NCBI RefSeq assembly: GCF_024498135.1
Contig: NZ_JANHOH010000001.1
Span: 744,001-808,000, forward strand
Origin: Mucilaginibacter aquariorum
GTDB lineage: Bacteria > Bacteroidota > Bacteroidia > Sphingobacteriales > Sphingobacteriaceae
Reading direction: 5' to 3'
Length of the DNA stretch: 64,000 nucleotides
Part shown: positions 1-8,963 of the stretch, one piece after another
Position numbering within the stretch: the first letter of the stretch is position 1
Layout of the letters: every line of letters starts with the position of its first letter
The notes under the pieces: generated by a model
Seen by the model: the letters and a program-made list of their open reading frames with translations, nothing else
Databases searched by the model: none
What the model was told of the DNA's origin: nothing
Translations under genes and position numbers: made by a program

Positions 1-384
1 CGTAAAGCAGGTTTGGCAAAAGCCATCAAACATAAAATATTCGAACTATCGCGTACAAAATATCCTAAAGCTAAACTTTTTGGGTTAACTACGGGTTTGG
101 CAGTAATGAAGATCAATTCGGAAATTGGTTACGAGCCCGTTACCTATTCTGAACTTACTCAGGATGAAGATTTTTGGAAAGGCTGTCGCAGCTGCGTTAA
201 TTACGATATTTTGATGAGCAAAGATCGTAAAAACTGCATGTGCACCGCCATGCTTTTTGATCCGGAAGCTATTCAGAAGCAATACGAAGAGAAAATGAAA
301 AAGATAACGCACAAAGCAACGTTATTAGAGCGTATTGAAGCGGCGATAAAGAAACGCATGGAGAAAATGGTTTTGTTTAGTTAA
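1..384 (+). CDS. GNAT-like N-acetyltransferase of the arginine cluster (5' truncated)
   Basis: The reading frame is open from base 1 to the stop at 382-384, so the gene starts upstream of the window and only 127 C-terminal residues are visible. The visible part has the GNAT-like feature of a beta segment followed by 'EIGYEPV' and then an unusual cysteine cluster (CRSC, CMC). Bacteroidota arginine clusters commonly begin with a GNAT protein thought to acylate glutamate in place of classical ArgA; this one sits 27 bp before argG on the same strand, which fits that role. The acyl-CoA-binding N-terminal part is missing, so the assignment rests mainly on context. Apparent internal starts near base 13 are artefacts of the truncation. 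Confidence 0.6.
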   Translation, partial: RKAGLAKAIKHKIFELSRTKYPKAKLFGLTTGLAVMKINSEIGYEPVTYSELTQDEDFWKGCRSCVNYDILMSKDRKNCMCTAMLFDPEAIQKQYEEKMKKITHKATLLERIEAAIKKRMEKMVLFS

Positions 385-411
385 TAGAAGGTTACAGGTT
401 AATAATATATA

Positions 412-1611
412 ATGGACAAGAAAAAAGTAGTACTGGCATACAGTGGAGGATTAGATACATCATTTTGCTGCATTTATTTAACACGCGACTTAGGTTACGA
501 GGTTCACTCGGTGATTGTTAATACAGGTGGTTTTAGTGACGAAGAGCTTAAGGGCGTTGAAGAACGCGCTTACCAAATGGGCGTAACTTCGCATCACGTG
601 GTTGACGAGACCGAAAACTTCTATAATACCTGTGTACGTTTCCTTATATACGGGAACGTGTTAAAAAACAACACCTATCCCCTTTCGGTAAGTGCCGAAC
701 GTGTTAGTCAGGCCACTGCTATTGCCAATTACGCCAAAGAGATTGGCGCCGAATATGTTGCTCATGGCAGTACCGGCGCGGGTAACGATCAGGTGCGTTT
801 TGATATGATCTTCAATATTCTTGTGCCCGAAGTTCAGATCATCACTCCTATTCGTGATTTGAAACTAAGCCGCGAAGCAGAGATTGAATACCTGAAAAAA
901 CACGGCGTTGAAATGAACTTTGAAAAAGCAAAGTATTCTATCAACAAAGGTATTTGGGGAACATCAGTAGGTGGTAAAGAAACATTAACATCAAATTTAG
1001 GTTTACCTGAAGAAGCATGGCCTACACAGGTTACCGAAACTGAGCCAAGAACATTAGAACTTGTTTTTGACCAAGGCGAACTGGTTGGTATCAATAACGA
1101 AAAATACGATCACCCAACTAAAGCTATACAGGCTTTACAAGCAATAGCACAACCTTACGGCATTGGCCGTGATATCCATGTGGGCGATACCATTATCGGT
1201 ATTAAAGGCCGTGTGGGTTTTGAGGCTGCTGCACCAATGGTAATTATTAAGGCTCACCATACGTTAGAAAAGCATGTGTTAACCAAATGGCAGCTTTCGT
1301 GGAAAGACCAGTTATCTGCTTTCTATGGTAACTGGCTGCACGAGGGACAGTTCCACGACCCTATTATGCGTAATATGGAAGCATTTTTAACTGATACACA
1401 AAAGAATGTGAGTGGTAAGGTATTTGTTCAGCTTTATCCGTACCGTTTCCAGGTGGTAGGTATCGAGTCTGATCATGATCTGATGTCGAATAAGTTTGGT
1501 AGCTACGGCGAAATGAATAACTCATGGAGCGGCGAAGATGTGAAAGGGTTCTCCAAAATATTTGGTAACCAGGTAATGATATACCATAAAGTAAACGGCA
1601 CAAATGAGTAA
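412..1611 (+). CDS. argG: argininosuccinate synthase
   Basis: Cytosolic enzyme that condenses citrulline and aspartate with ATP to argininosuccinate, the penultimate step of arginine synthesis. The 399-residue length is typical. The N-terminal ATP-pyrophosphatase loop SGGLDTS is at residues 11-17, and 'GSTGAGNDQVRF' is the conserved citrulline/aspartate-binding region. The start ATG at 412 gives the usual 'MDKKKVVLAYSGG' beginning. It follows the GNAT gene by 27 bp, and its stop overlaps the start of the cupin gene by 8 bp (ATGAGTAA), so the two are probably translationally coupled. Identification is secure. Confidence 0.97.
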   Translation: MDKKKVVLAYSGGLDTSFCCIYLTRDLGYEVHSVIVNTGGFSDEELKGVEERAYQMGVTSHHVVDETENFYNTCVRFLIYGNVLKNNTYPLSVSAERVSQATAIANYAKEIGAEYVAHGSTGAGNDQVRFDMIFNILVPEVQIITPIRDLKLSREAEIEYLKKHGVEMNFEKAKYSINKGIWGTSVGGKETLTSNLGLPEEAWPTQVTETEPRTLELVFDQGELVGINNEKYDHPTKAIQALQAIAQPYGIGRDIHVGDTIIGIKGRVGFEAAAPMVIIKAHHTLEKHVLTKWQLSWKDQLSAFYGNWLHEGQFHDPIMRNMEAFLTDTQKNVSGKVFVQLYPYRFQVVGIESDHDLMSNKFGSYGEMNNSWSGEDVKGFSKIFGNQVMIYHKVNGTNE

Positions 1612-1954
1612 CCCTGTTTTTTCGAGAAGTGAATGCCTGAGCCAGTACAGGTGGGGCGATGATTGCCATGGCTGGAACTTTGTAGATACAGATGAATTAT
1701 CTGTTAAGCAAGAACTAATGCCGCCTGATACAGCTGAGCAGCTTCACTATCACGAAAAAGCAACTCAGATGTTCTTTATTTTAAAAGGCAGGGCCATTAT
1801 GACCATTGATGGTGTAGAAAGCATGCTGAAGCCGGAACAGGGTATTTTGATACTTCCCGGCCAAAAGCACTTCATCAGCAATAAAGACCAGGCCGATCTT
1901 GAGTTTATATTATATTCTTATCCCTCAACAAAAAATGACAGAATCAACCTATAA
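1604..1954 (+). CDS. small cupin-domain protein embedded between argG and argC
   Basis: A 116-residue single-domain cupin. The first cupin motif is visible as 'HYHEKATQMFFILKGRA' (HxH, E, then G) at about residues 48-65, and the second as the 'LPGQKHFISN' segment. Such proteins bind a metal through the His/Glu set and serve as sensors, isomerases or dioxygenases; the substrate cannot be told from sequence. It overlaps argG by 8 bp at its 5' end and argC by 20 bp at its 3' end, so it is locked into the arginine operon. A regulatory or auxiliary role in arginine synthesis is an inference from this context only. Confidence 0.85.
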   Translation: MSNPVFSRSECLSQYRWGDDCHGWNFVDTDELSVKQELMPPDTAEQLHYHEKATQMFFILKGRAIMTIDGVESMLKPEQGILILPGQKHFISNKDQADLEFILYSYPSTKNDRINL

Positions 1955-2933
1955 ACATATAAGAGCAGGTATTGTAGGCGGTGCAGGCTATACCGGTGGC
2001 GAAATGTTGCGGATACTTATTAATCACCCAAACGTGGAGATAGTATTTGTACACAGCAACAGCAATGCGGGTAACCATGTTTACGATGTGCATACCGATC
2101 TGTTTGGCGATACCGACCTTAAGTTTGCAGCTGAATTAGCCTACAATGTTGACGTATTGTTTTTATGTGTTGGCCATGGCGATGCTAAAAAGTTTTTAGA
2201 AGCTAACGAGATCCCAGATCATATCATGATAATTGATTTAAGCCAGGATTTTAGGTTAAGTCAAAACTCAAAATTTAAAAATAAAAGCTTTGTATATGGT
2301 TTGCCCGAGTTGAACCGTGAAGCCATTAAAACGGCTGATAATATAGCAAACCCGGGTTGTTTTGCTACCTGTTTACAATTAGGCTTATTACCGCTTGCAA
2401 GTAAAGGCTTGCTGAAAAGCGAGGTACATGTAACCGCAACTACCGGATCAACCGGTGCGGGCCAAAGCCTTTCTCCTACCTCGCATTTTACCTGGAGGAA
2501 TGATAACCTGTCTGTTTACAAGGTTTTTAATCACCAGCATTTAAACGAGATCGGTCAATCATTAAGGCAACTGCAAGGTGTTTTTGATAAAGATATAAAC
2601 TTTGTGCCCTATCGTGGTGGCTTCACCCGCGGTATCATCGCTTCTATTTACACCGAAAGCGACCTGTCGGAAGCTGAGGCGTTAAAGCTTTATCAGGAGT
2701 ATTATGCAGGCCATCCGTTTACACATGTAACCAATAAAGACATCGACCTGAAGCAGATCGTGAACACCAATAAATGCTTCTTGCAGGTTAAGAAATACGA
2801 TAATAAGATATTCATAATGAGCATAATGGATAATTTACTTAAAGGTGCTTCGGGCCAGGCAGTTCAAAATATGAACCTGTTGTTTGGCTTAGATGAACGC
2901 ACAGGATTACGACTTAAGGCGACTGGTTTTTAA
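1935..2933 (+). CDS. argC: N-acetyl(succinyl)-gamma-glutamyl-phosphate reductase
   Basis: NADPH-dependent reductase that converts the acyl-glutamyl phosphate to the semialdehyde in arginine synthesis. The protein from the ATG at 1935 has 332 residues. The Rossmann GxxGxxG is at residues 15-21, and the catalytic cysteine lies in NPGC (Cys142). A longer reading frame opens at 1899, but the 12 extra residues are not family-like and would overlap more of the cupin gene, so 1935 was chosen. The gene overlaps the cupin gene by 20 bp and precedes argD by 56 bp. In Bacteroides-type pathways the acyl group is succinyl rather than acetyl; the argF' gene here points the same way. Confidence 0.94.
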   Translation: MTESTYKHIRAGIVGGAGYTGGEMLRILINHPNVEIVFVHSNSNAGNHVYDVHTDLFGDTDLKFAAELAYNVDVLFLCVGHGDAKKFLEANEIPDHIMIIDLSQDFRLSQNSKFKNKSFVYGLPELNREAIKTADNIANPGCFATCLQLGLLPLASKGLLKSEVHVTATTGSTGAGQSLSPTSHFTWRNDNLSVYKVFNHQHLNEIGQSLRQLQGVFDKDINFVPYRGGFTRGIIASIYTESDLSEAEALKLYQEYYAGHPFTHVTNKDIDLKQIVNTNKCFLQVKKYDNKIFIMSIMDNLLKGASGQAVQNMNLLFGLDERTGLRLKATGF

Positions 2934-2989
2934 GCCATTCGCCACAATAGCGTTTATCAATTAAGTATTAATTTTTCTTCTGTTTTAAA

Positions 2990-4120
2990 ATGAAATTATT
3001 CGACGTATATCCAATCAATCCAATCAATATAGTAAAAGGCGAAGGTAGCCTTGTTTATGACGACAAAGGCACTGAGTATCTTGACCTTTACGGCGGTCAT
3101 GCTGTTATTTCAATAGGCCATACTAATCCGCATTACGTAAAACGTTTAGAAGATCAGCTGCAGCAAATAGGTTTTTACTCCAACTCTATTGAGATCCCAC
3201 TGCAAACCCAACTGGCCGAAAAACTGGGCCATGTTTCAGGTAAAGAAGATTACCAATTGTTTTTGTGTAACTCGGGTGCCGAGGCTAACGAGAACGCTTT
3301 GAAACTTGCATCGTTTTATAACGGTAAAAGGAAAATCATTGCCTTTAGGAAGGCATTTCACGGCCGTACATCATTGGCTGTTGCTGCAACAGATAACCCA
3401 AAGATAGTTGCCCCTGTTAACGAAACGGATAATGTGATATTCCTGCCATGGAATGATGAGGCTGCTTTGGAAGAGGCTTTTAAGAGCAACGAAGTATCAT
3501 CTGTAATTATTGAAGGTATACAGGGTGTTGGCGGTATACAGGTTGCACCGGTTAGCTTCCTGCAAAAAATAAGGTTGCTTTGCGATACGCATAACGCTGT
3601 TTTTATAGCAGATTCGGTACAATGCGGTTACGGCCGTACAGGCGAATTCTTCTCGCATGATTTCGCAGGCATTAATGCCGATATCTACTCCATGGCTAAA
3701 GGTATGGGTAATGGCTTCCCTGTAGGTGGTATCATTATATCGCCTAAGATTGCGCCGGCTTATGGTATGCTGGGCACTACATTTGGTGGCAACCACCTGG
3801 CATGCGCCGCGGGTTTAGCCGTGCTTGAAGTTATTGAACGTGATAACCTGATGCAAAACGCTGCCGAAGTTGGTGGTTACCTGATTGAAGAATTAAAGAA
3901 ATTTGATAAGGTAAAAGAAGTGCGTGGCCGTGGTTTAATGATAGGTATAGACCTGCCCGAAGAACTGAGCAACGTTAAAAAAGACCTATTATTTAAGCAT
4001 AAGATCTTTACAGGCGAAGCCAAACCAAATGTGGTTAGATTATTACCTGCACTGAACCTGACCAGGGCGCATGCCGATAGGTTCCTGGAAGCATTTACTA
4101 CAACTTTAAACAATTCTTAG
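2990..4120 (+). CDS. argD: acetyl/succinylornithine aminotransferase
   Basis: PLP-dependent class III aminotransferase converting acyl-glutamate semialdehyde and glutamate to acyl-ornithine and 2-oxoglutarate. The 376 residues match the family. Visible signatures are 'NSGAEANE' for cofactor phosphate binding, 'IIEGIQGVGG', the conserved 'DSVQCGYGRTG' with the PLP aspartate, and the Schiff-base lysine K237 in 'SMAKGMGNG'. It lies between argC and argF' on the same strand. Substrate specificity (acetyl or succinyl) cannot be read from the sequence alone. An 84-bp gap with a palindromic hairpin separates it from argF'. Confidence 0.95.
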   Translation: MKLFDVYPINPINIVKGEGSLVYDDKGTEYLDLYGGHAVISIGHTNPHYVKRLEDQLQQIGFYSNSIEIPLQTQLAEKLGHVSGKEDYQLFLCNSGAEANENALKLASFYNGKRKIIAFRKAFHGRTSLAVAATDNPKIVAPVNETDNVIFLPWNDEAALEEAFKSNEVSSVIIEGIQGVGGIQVAPVSFLQKIRLLCDTHNAVFIADSVQCGYGRTGEFFSHDFAGINADIYSMAKGMGNGFPVGGIIISPKIAPAYGMLGTTFGGNHLACAAGLAVLEVIERDNLMQNAAEVGGYLIEELKKFDKVKEVRGRGLMIGIDLPEELSNVKKDLLFKHKIFTGEAKPNVVRLLPALNLTRAHADRFLEAFTTTLNNS

Positions 4121-4154
4121 TATTAGATATATATTTTTACAACATAATCATTCA

Positions 4155-4180
4155 AAGTCCCTCTCCCATGGAGAGGACTT
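4155..4180. repeat. small palindromic intergenic element between argD and argF'
   Basis: An inverted repeat AAGTCC-C-TCTCC / GGAGA-GGACTT with a 3-base loop and one bulged C. It is followed by 'agggtgaggc', the layout of a widespread REP-like intergenic palindrome. There is no T-tract, so it is more likely an mRNA-stabilising or repeat element than a terminator. Confidence 0.6.
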
Positions 4181-4204
4181 AGGGTGAGGCTAAAATGGGG
4201 CTCT

Positions 4205-5155
4205 ATGAAACTATTCTCTTCGGTAAATGATGTTAAAGATGTGCCGGCACTGGTTGCCAAAGCGCTGCAATTGAAACAAAACCCATACGCGCATCAACAT
4301 TTGGGTAAGAATAAAACTCTGAGTCTCGTTTTCCTGAACCCAAGCCTGCGTACCCGCATGAGCACCCAAAAGGCAGCCATGAATTTGGGTATGAATGTAA
4401 TTGTATTAAATATTGATAAAGAAGGCTGGGCGCTTGAGCTACGCGACAACGTGATAATGAACGGTACTACCGTGGAGCATATCCGCGAAGCTGCCGGTGT
4501 TATGGGTGAGTATTCGGATATTATTGGCGTGCGTTCTTTCCCGGGACTGAAAGACCGTGAGGAAGACTATAGTGAAACCATTTTTAACAAGTTTGTAGAG
4601 TTTTGCAAGGTACCTGTAGTTAGCCTGGAATCTGCTACCCGCCACCCGCTGCAAAGCCTGGCCGATCTGGTTACCATTGAAGAACTTAAAACTACAGCAC
4701 GCCCCAAGGTGGTATTAACCTGGGCACCGCATATAAAGCCCTTGCCACAGGCTGTACCCAACTCTTTTGCCGAATGGATGTGCAAGGCTGATGTGGATTT
4801 TACCATCGCCCACCCGGCAGGATACGAGCTTTCTACAGATTTTACAAATGGCGCAACCATCACCCATGATCAGGATGAAGCCATAAAAGGTGCTGATTTT
4901 ATCTATGTGAAAAACTGGTCGGCTTATGAGCCTTATGGTGCGGTAACCGGCGGTAACGAGGATTGGATGCTGAGCAATGCTAAGCTTGATACAGTAGCAC
5001 CTAATGCCAAAGTAATGCATTGCTTACCTGTACGCCGCGACCTGGAGCTTTCTTCAGAGATACTGGACGGGCCAAGGTCTATAGTGATCCATGAAGCTGG
5101 TAACCGTGTTTGGGCGGCGCAGGCTGTGCTTAAACAAATGCTGGAAGCGTTGTAA
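4205..5155 (+). CDS. argF': N-succinylornithine carbamoyltransferase
   Basis: Transcarbamylase transferring carbamoyl phosphate to N-acylornithine, forming acyl-citrulline. The 316-residue product starts at the ATG at 4205; an upstream in-frame start at 4184 would add seven residues derived from the preceding palindrome. The carbamoyl-phosphate loop is SLRTR (residues 47-51), and the family signature HCLPVRR is near the C-terminus. The substrate-selecting position, Glu92 in Xanthomonas acetylornithine transcarbamylase and Pro90 in the Bacteroides fragilis succinylornithine enzyme, is Val90 here, in 'MNGTTVEH'. Published work showed that E92V in the acetyl enzyme gives succinyl specificity, so the succinyl pathway is predicted. 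Confidence 0.92.
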   Translation: MKLFSSVNDVKDVPALVAKALQLKQNPYAHQHLGKNKTLSLVFLNPSLRTRMSTQKAAMNLGMNVIVLNIDKEGWALELRDNVIMNGTTVEHIREAAGVMGEYSDIIGVRSFPGLKDREEDYSETIFNKFVEFCKVPVVSLESATRHPLQSLADLVTIEELKTTARPKVVLTWAPHIKPLPQAVPNSFAEWMCKADVDFTIAHPAGYELSTDFTNGATITHDQDEAIKGADFIYVKNWSAYEPYGAVTGGNEDWMLSNAKLDTVAPNAKVMHCLPVRRDLELSSEILDGPRSIVIHEAGNRVWAAQAVLKQMLEAL

Positions 5156-5159
5156 TATA

Positions 5160-5546
5160 ATGGTTATGACTATTGAATATGATATCTTTCTTGACGATGT
5201 AAAAATTGGAGTTACTAAACTTGAAAAAGCCGATGCACCTATGGGGGTTGTGTTCGGCGATATTAATTTCAACGACAGTAAGTTTAATTATGATTTTCTG
5301 AGAAAATATTGTGTTATTAACAATATAACCTTTTCAGAAGATGCAGAGAGTAAATTTATAAACACGAATAATATCCCAGCATTGATTGTAGAGGATAAAG
5401 CTCTCAACCTAATTCAAGGTATATCACGTTCTATTTCTGGCATGGATGCCGAAGGCTTCGAGATTAATATTATAGGGATCGAGTATCCATTATACGAAAC
5501 GCTATTTCCACATCACGTTAGCTATTACAACACTTTATTAAAATAA
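5160..5546 (+). CDS. uncharacterised 128-aa protein
   Basis: Not recognised. The frame is open from 5091, but the part before 5160 overlaps the end of argF' and reads as low-complexity Cys/Arg-rich shadow, so the ATG at 5160 (or 5166) is preferred. The protein is soluble and acidic, with no signal peptide or membrane segment. It has an N-terminal 'EYDIFLDDVKIGVT' that suggests an immunity-protein-like or SMI1-like small alpha/beta fold, but this is only an impression. It begins 4 bp after argF', and its stop is 1 bp before the next gene, so it is probably co-transcribed with argF' and the PaiB-like gene. Function unknown. Confidence 0.7.
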   Translation: MVMTIEYDIFLDDVKIGVTKLEKADAPMGVVFGDINFNDSKFNYDFLRKYCVINNITFSEDAESKFINTNNIPALIVEDKALNLIQGISRSISGMDAEGFEINIIGIEYPLYETLFPHHVSYYNTLLK

Positions 5547-5547
5547 C

Positions 5548-6165
5548 GTGTACGTACCAAAACACTTTCAACTATCCGACAATCAGGAAGCTATCAGCTT
5601 TATGCAGAAGTATAGCTTTGCTACGATAGTTACGATGTTGAATGGCGTACCCGAAGCTACCCACCTGCCCTTTTTAGTTGAGCAGCGCAACGGGCAATTG
5701 GTTTTGGTATCGCACTTTGCCAAAGCGAATCCACAGGCTTTAGCAGCTTTTAACGAGACCTCGCTGGTGATCTTTACCGAACCACACGCTTATATTTCTC
5801 CATCCAATTACGAGAAAGAACAAAACGTACCCACCTGGAATTATCTCTCTGTACATGCTTATGGCAAAGCCACTTTAATAGACGATAAAACGCAGGTGGC
5901 CGCCCTGCTTGAAAAGATGATAGGCTTTTATGAAGCTGATTACAAGAAACAATGGGATAAACTACCGGATGATTATAAATTAAAAATGATGAATGGCATT
6001 ACTGCTTTCGAGATAGTGGTGACCGATCTGCAGGCGAAGAAGAAACTAAGCCAAAACCGCACAGAGATTGAGCGTGAGAACATCATTGCATCACTCCGTA
6101 ATTCGACAGATAAAAATGAGCAGGAAATAGCCGCTTATATGTCATCGCTTAAAAAGGAAGCTTAA
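5548..6165 (+). CDS. PaiB-family FMN-binding protein
   Basis: A 205-residue protein of the PaiB family (FMN-binding split-barrel fold, first described in Bacillus as a negative regulator of sporulation and protease genes). Typical stretches are 'MYVPKHFQLSDNQEAISFM' at the start, then 'THLPFLVE', 'ISPSNYEK' and 'VPTWNYLSVHAYG' in order. The start codon is GTG at 5548, one base after the preceding stop. The gene converges with the antiporter gene and shares bases with its stop (6162-6165). Whether it regulates transcription or acts as a flavin enzyme cannot be seen. Confidence 0.85.
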   Translation: MYVPKHFQLSDNQEAISFMQKYSFATIVTMLNGVPEATHLPFLVEQRNGQLVLVSHFAKANPQALAAFNETSLVIFTEPHAYISPSNYEKEQNVPTWNYLSVHAYGKATLIDDKTQVAALLEKMIGFYEADYKKQWDKLPDDYKLKMMNGITAFEIVVTDLQAKKKLSQNRTEIERENIIASLRNSTDKNEQEIAAYMSSLKKEA

Positions 6166-7412
6166 TCTTTAGGGTTATTTTTATAAGCCACATTTATCAC
6201 TCTGTTTAAGGTTAGGCCTTGTATAATGATAGAGAATATCACGATAAAATAAGTCCCCGATAAAATAAAATGCCGGTATGGCGACGCCGGTAAAGCCAGT
6301 GCCAGGGCAATAGAGATCCCACCGCGCAAGCCTGCCCAGGTTAATATATTGATGCTGTTATAATTAATATTTAATGACCGCCTCAGGAATGTAAGTGGCA
6401 GCATAATACTCATCCATCTTGCCCCTAACAAAACCAGTATTCCTATAGCACCGGTAAACCAATAATTTTGTATAAAAGGTAAATTGACCATTTGCAGGCC
6501 TATCATCACAAAAAGCATGGTGTTCAACAGCTCGTCTATCAGTGTCCAAAATTTTTCGAGTGCCTGGTGTGAGTGATCTTTATTGTCGACATTAATAGAA
6601 CGCCCTCCGGCAAGTAAACCTGCCGTTACTACCGCCAACGGGATAGATAAATGTAACAGTGTCGCTACTACCGAGTTCAGCATTACTAATGACAGCGATA
6701 CCAATACAATGGTCTGGAAATGATCTATAGATTTCATTAATTTGAAAGCCATATACCCGGTTATTGCCCCCATCGCTATTCCGCCAAATACTTCTTGCAC
6801 AAACAAAATAGCTGCTTTTGCAAAATCTATATTGTCAGTTCCTGATTGTGTTATCTCTAATAACGTAATAAATAATACCAGCCCTATGCCATCGTTAAAT
6901 AACGATTCGCCGGAGATAATGGTTTCGAGGTTATTGGGCAGCTTAGAACCCGTAATAATGGCTGCAACAGCTACAGGGTCGGTTGGTGATACCAGAGCAC
7001 CAAACAGTAGGCAGTAGATATAGGGGATCTTAATGTCGATTAATCCGGTCACCCAGTATAGCAGCGTACCAAAAATTGCTGTAGATACAATAACCCCTAA
7101 CGTGCTTAATATGAAAACAGGGCGCATCTCTTTTTTCAGCTTGCGCACATCTAAATTAAACGCGCTTGCAAAAAGTAGGAAGCCCAGCATAATATTCAAA
7201 ACCGTGGTAGAAAAGTTTATGTTTTTGGCTAACACCGTTAGGTGATCTGCAATACTTGGGTTAAGGCGATCAACAATTATGGTAAGTACCGATCCAATAA
7301 TGGCCAGCGTCATGATGCCGATAGTACCGGGTAGCTTTAGCCATCGCGCATTTATGTAAGAATAAATTGCACTTAATATTACAAGAAGCGCGATAATTAA
7401 AAACAGGGGCAT
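6162..7412 (-). CDS. Na+/H+ antiporter, NhaP/CPA1 type
   Basis: Inner-membrane cation/proton exchanger of 416 residues with about 12 hydrophobic segments starting directly at the N-terminus. Diagnostic motifs are 'LVSPTDPVAVAAI' and the ion-binding 'GESLFNDGIGLVLF' (the ND pair). A 'WAGLRGGISIALAL' motif near residue 360 is characteristic of CPA1 exchangers. There is no cytoplasmic regulatory domain after the last helix, so it is of the short bacterial type. It lies downstream of NDH-2 on the same strand with a 37-bp gap, which suggests linked sodium/proton and respiratory physiology. The substrate ion is inferred from the family. Confidence 0.92.
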   Translation of the reverse strand: MPLFLIIALLVILSAIYSYINARWLKLPGTIGIMTLAIIGSVLTIIVDRLNPSIADHLTVLAKNINFSTTVLNIMLGFLLFASAFNLDVRKLKKEMRPVFILSTLGVIVSTAIFGTLLYWVTGLIDIKIPYIYCLLFGALVSPTDPVAVAAIITGSKLPNNLETIISGESLFNDGIGLVLFITLLEITQSGTDNIDFAKAAILFVQEVFGGIAMGAITGYMAFKLMKSIDHFQTIVLVSLSLVMLNSVVATLLHLSIPLAVVTAGLLAGGRSINVDNKDHSHQALEKFWTLIDELLNTMLFVMIGLQMVNLPFIQNYWFTGAIGILVLLGARWMSIMLPLTFLRRSLNINYNSINILTWAGLRGGISIALALALPASPYRHFILSGTYFIVIFSIIIQGLTLNRVINVAYKNNPKD

Positions 7413-7449
7413 TTCTGTCGAGTCGGATTAATTTAATTATGTAATATAT

Positions 7450-8748
7450 TTATCGTGCTACAGGGTCGGTCATCATTGTATCTGTTTTAAAATAATGTAT
7501 GATCAGCCTGTTATCGCTATTGCGGGTAAGGTAATTTATGGCCCAGTTAAAAAATACAATAGCCTTATTGCTAAAGCCCGCTAACGACATCAGGTGAACG
7601 AACATCCACAACAACCATGCAAAAAATCCCTGGAAGCGCAGTTTGTGCAGATCGGCCACGGCTTTATTGCGACCAATGGTTGCCATTGTACCCAGATCGG
7701 TATATTTAAATGGTGTTGTAGGTTTGCCCTTTATAATGTTGGTAATATTTTTAGCCAGGCATTTACCCTGCTGCAATGCTACCTGCGCCACACCGGGGAA
7801 ACCTAAAGGATTTGCCTCGGTAATAACAGCTGATACATCGCCAATAGCAAATACATTCTGGAAGCCTTTAACACGGTTTATTTCGTCGGTTTGTAAGCGG
7901 CCACCTTTCATAACAGTTTCTTCGGGCATGCCATCGGGTACCTCTCCCCTAACACCCGCGGCCCAAAATACATTGCGAGTATTTATAGTTGTGCCGTCAT
8001 CTATCTTCAGGATTATACCATTATAACTTTCTACATGTACGCTGTTAAAAATGGTAATATCCATATCGGTTAAAAACTTTTTAGCTTTTATAGATGCCTG
8101 CGGCGACATGGCAGCTAACAGTTCTGATTTGCCCTCCACTAAGAATACTTTCATATCCGAGTTGCAAAGGCCTGGGTAATCTTTACACAAAATAAATTCT
8201 CGCAGTTCTGATATTGCACCGGCCAGCTCCACCCCCGTTGGCCCGCCGCCTACAATTACAAAGGTGAGCAGTGCATCGCGCTCAGCTTTATCATTGGTAA
8301 CCAAAGCTTTTTCCAGGTTCTGCAATAAAAGGCTGCGTATGTTTAAAGCTTCGGCAATGTTTTTCATAGGCATTGTGGAATGCTCCAGTTCTTTGTTGCC
8401 AAAGTAATTGGTGTTGGCACCCGTAGCAATTACCAGGTAATCGTATTTTATATCGCCTATGTTGGCAGTAATGGTATTGGTATCGGTATTTATTTTTTGT
8501 ACCTCGGCTAAATGGAAGGTGAAATTCTTTTGCCTGTTAAATATGCGCCTGATGGGGAAACCTATTGAATCGCCCTCTATGGCGCCGGTAGCCACCTGGT
8601 AAAGTAAAGGCTGAAAGGTGTGATAGTTATGCTTATCGAGCAATAAAACCTCTACAGGTGCATTTTTTAGTTTTTTAGCCAGTTGTACGCCGCCAAAACC
8701 ACCGCCAATTATTACAACACGTGGTATAGCGTTTTTTTGTTTATCCAT
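7450..8748 (-). CDS. ndh: type II NADH dehydrogenase (NAD(P)/FAD-dependent oxidoreductase)
   Basis: Single-subunit, non-proton-pumping NADH:quinone oxidoreductase bound to the inner membrane. The 432 residues contain an FAD-binding 'VVIIGGGFGGVQLAKKL' at the N-terminus, 'ATGANTNYFG', and the second nucleotide-binding fold 'FVIVGGGPTGVELAGAI'. The C-terminal FAD motif 'VFAIGDVSAV' is followed by the quinone-site-like 'GVAQVALQQGKCLAKNI'. The hydrophobic C-terminal stretch 'FFAWLLWMFVHLMSLAG' is the expected membrane anchor. It reads leftward into the antiporter gene. Identification of the family is firm. Confidence 0.93.
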   Translation of the reverse strand: MDKQKNAIPRVVIIGGGFGGVQLAKKLKNAPVEVLLLDKHNYHTFQPLLYQVATGAIEGDSIGFPIRRIFNRQKNFTFHLAEVQKINTDTNTITANIGDIKYDYLVIATGANTNYFGNKELEHSTMPMKNIAEALNIRSLLLQNLEKALVTNDKAERDALLTFVIVGGGPTGVELAGAISELREFILCKDYPGLCNSDMKVFLVEGKSELLAAMSPQASIKAKKFLTDMDITIFNSVHVESYNGIILKIDDGTTINTRNVFWAAGVRGEVPDGMPEETVMKGGRLQTDEINRVKGFQNVFAIGDVSAVITEANPLGFPGVAQVALQQGKCLAKNITNIIKGKPTTPFKYTDLGTMATIGRNKAVADLHKLRFQGFFAWLLWMFVHLMSLAGFSNKAIVFFNWAINYLTRNSDNRLIIHYFKTDTMMTDPVAR

Positions 8749-8963
8749 ATATAATTAAAAGGTGCAATATAAATATTATACAACCGCTGCTGTATCCTAA
8801 GTAACAGGATAAAGTAAATATGTGTTTTAATGATGGATGTTTTTTAACCGGATACACGATCTGTAAAAAATCTCTGTGCCCTCTGTGGTTAAAGTTCGCC
8901 TGCTATGCCACCACCCAACCAAATTTTGACTATAATTGCCATCGAACTTATATATAATAAAAA

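Noticed and set aside
8860-8895. Phrase 'ctctgtgccctctgtggtta' upstream of argB
   Set aside because: A common intergenic phrase, but only one copy with no arms in the window; not enough for an element call.
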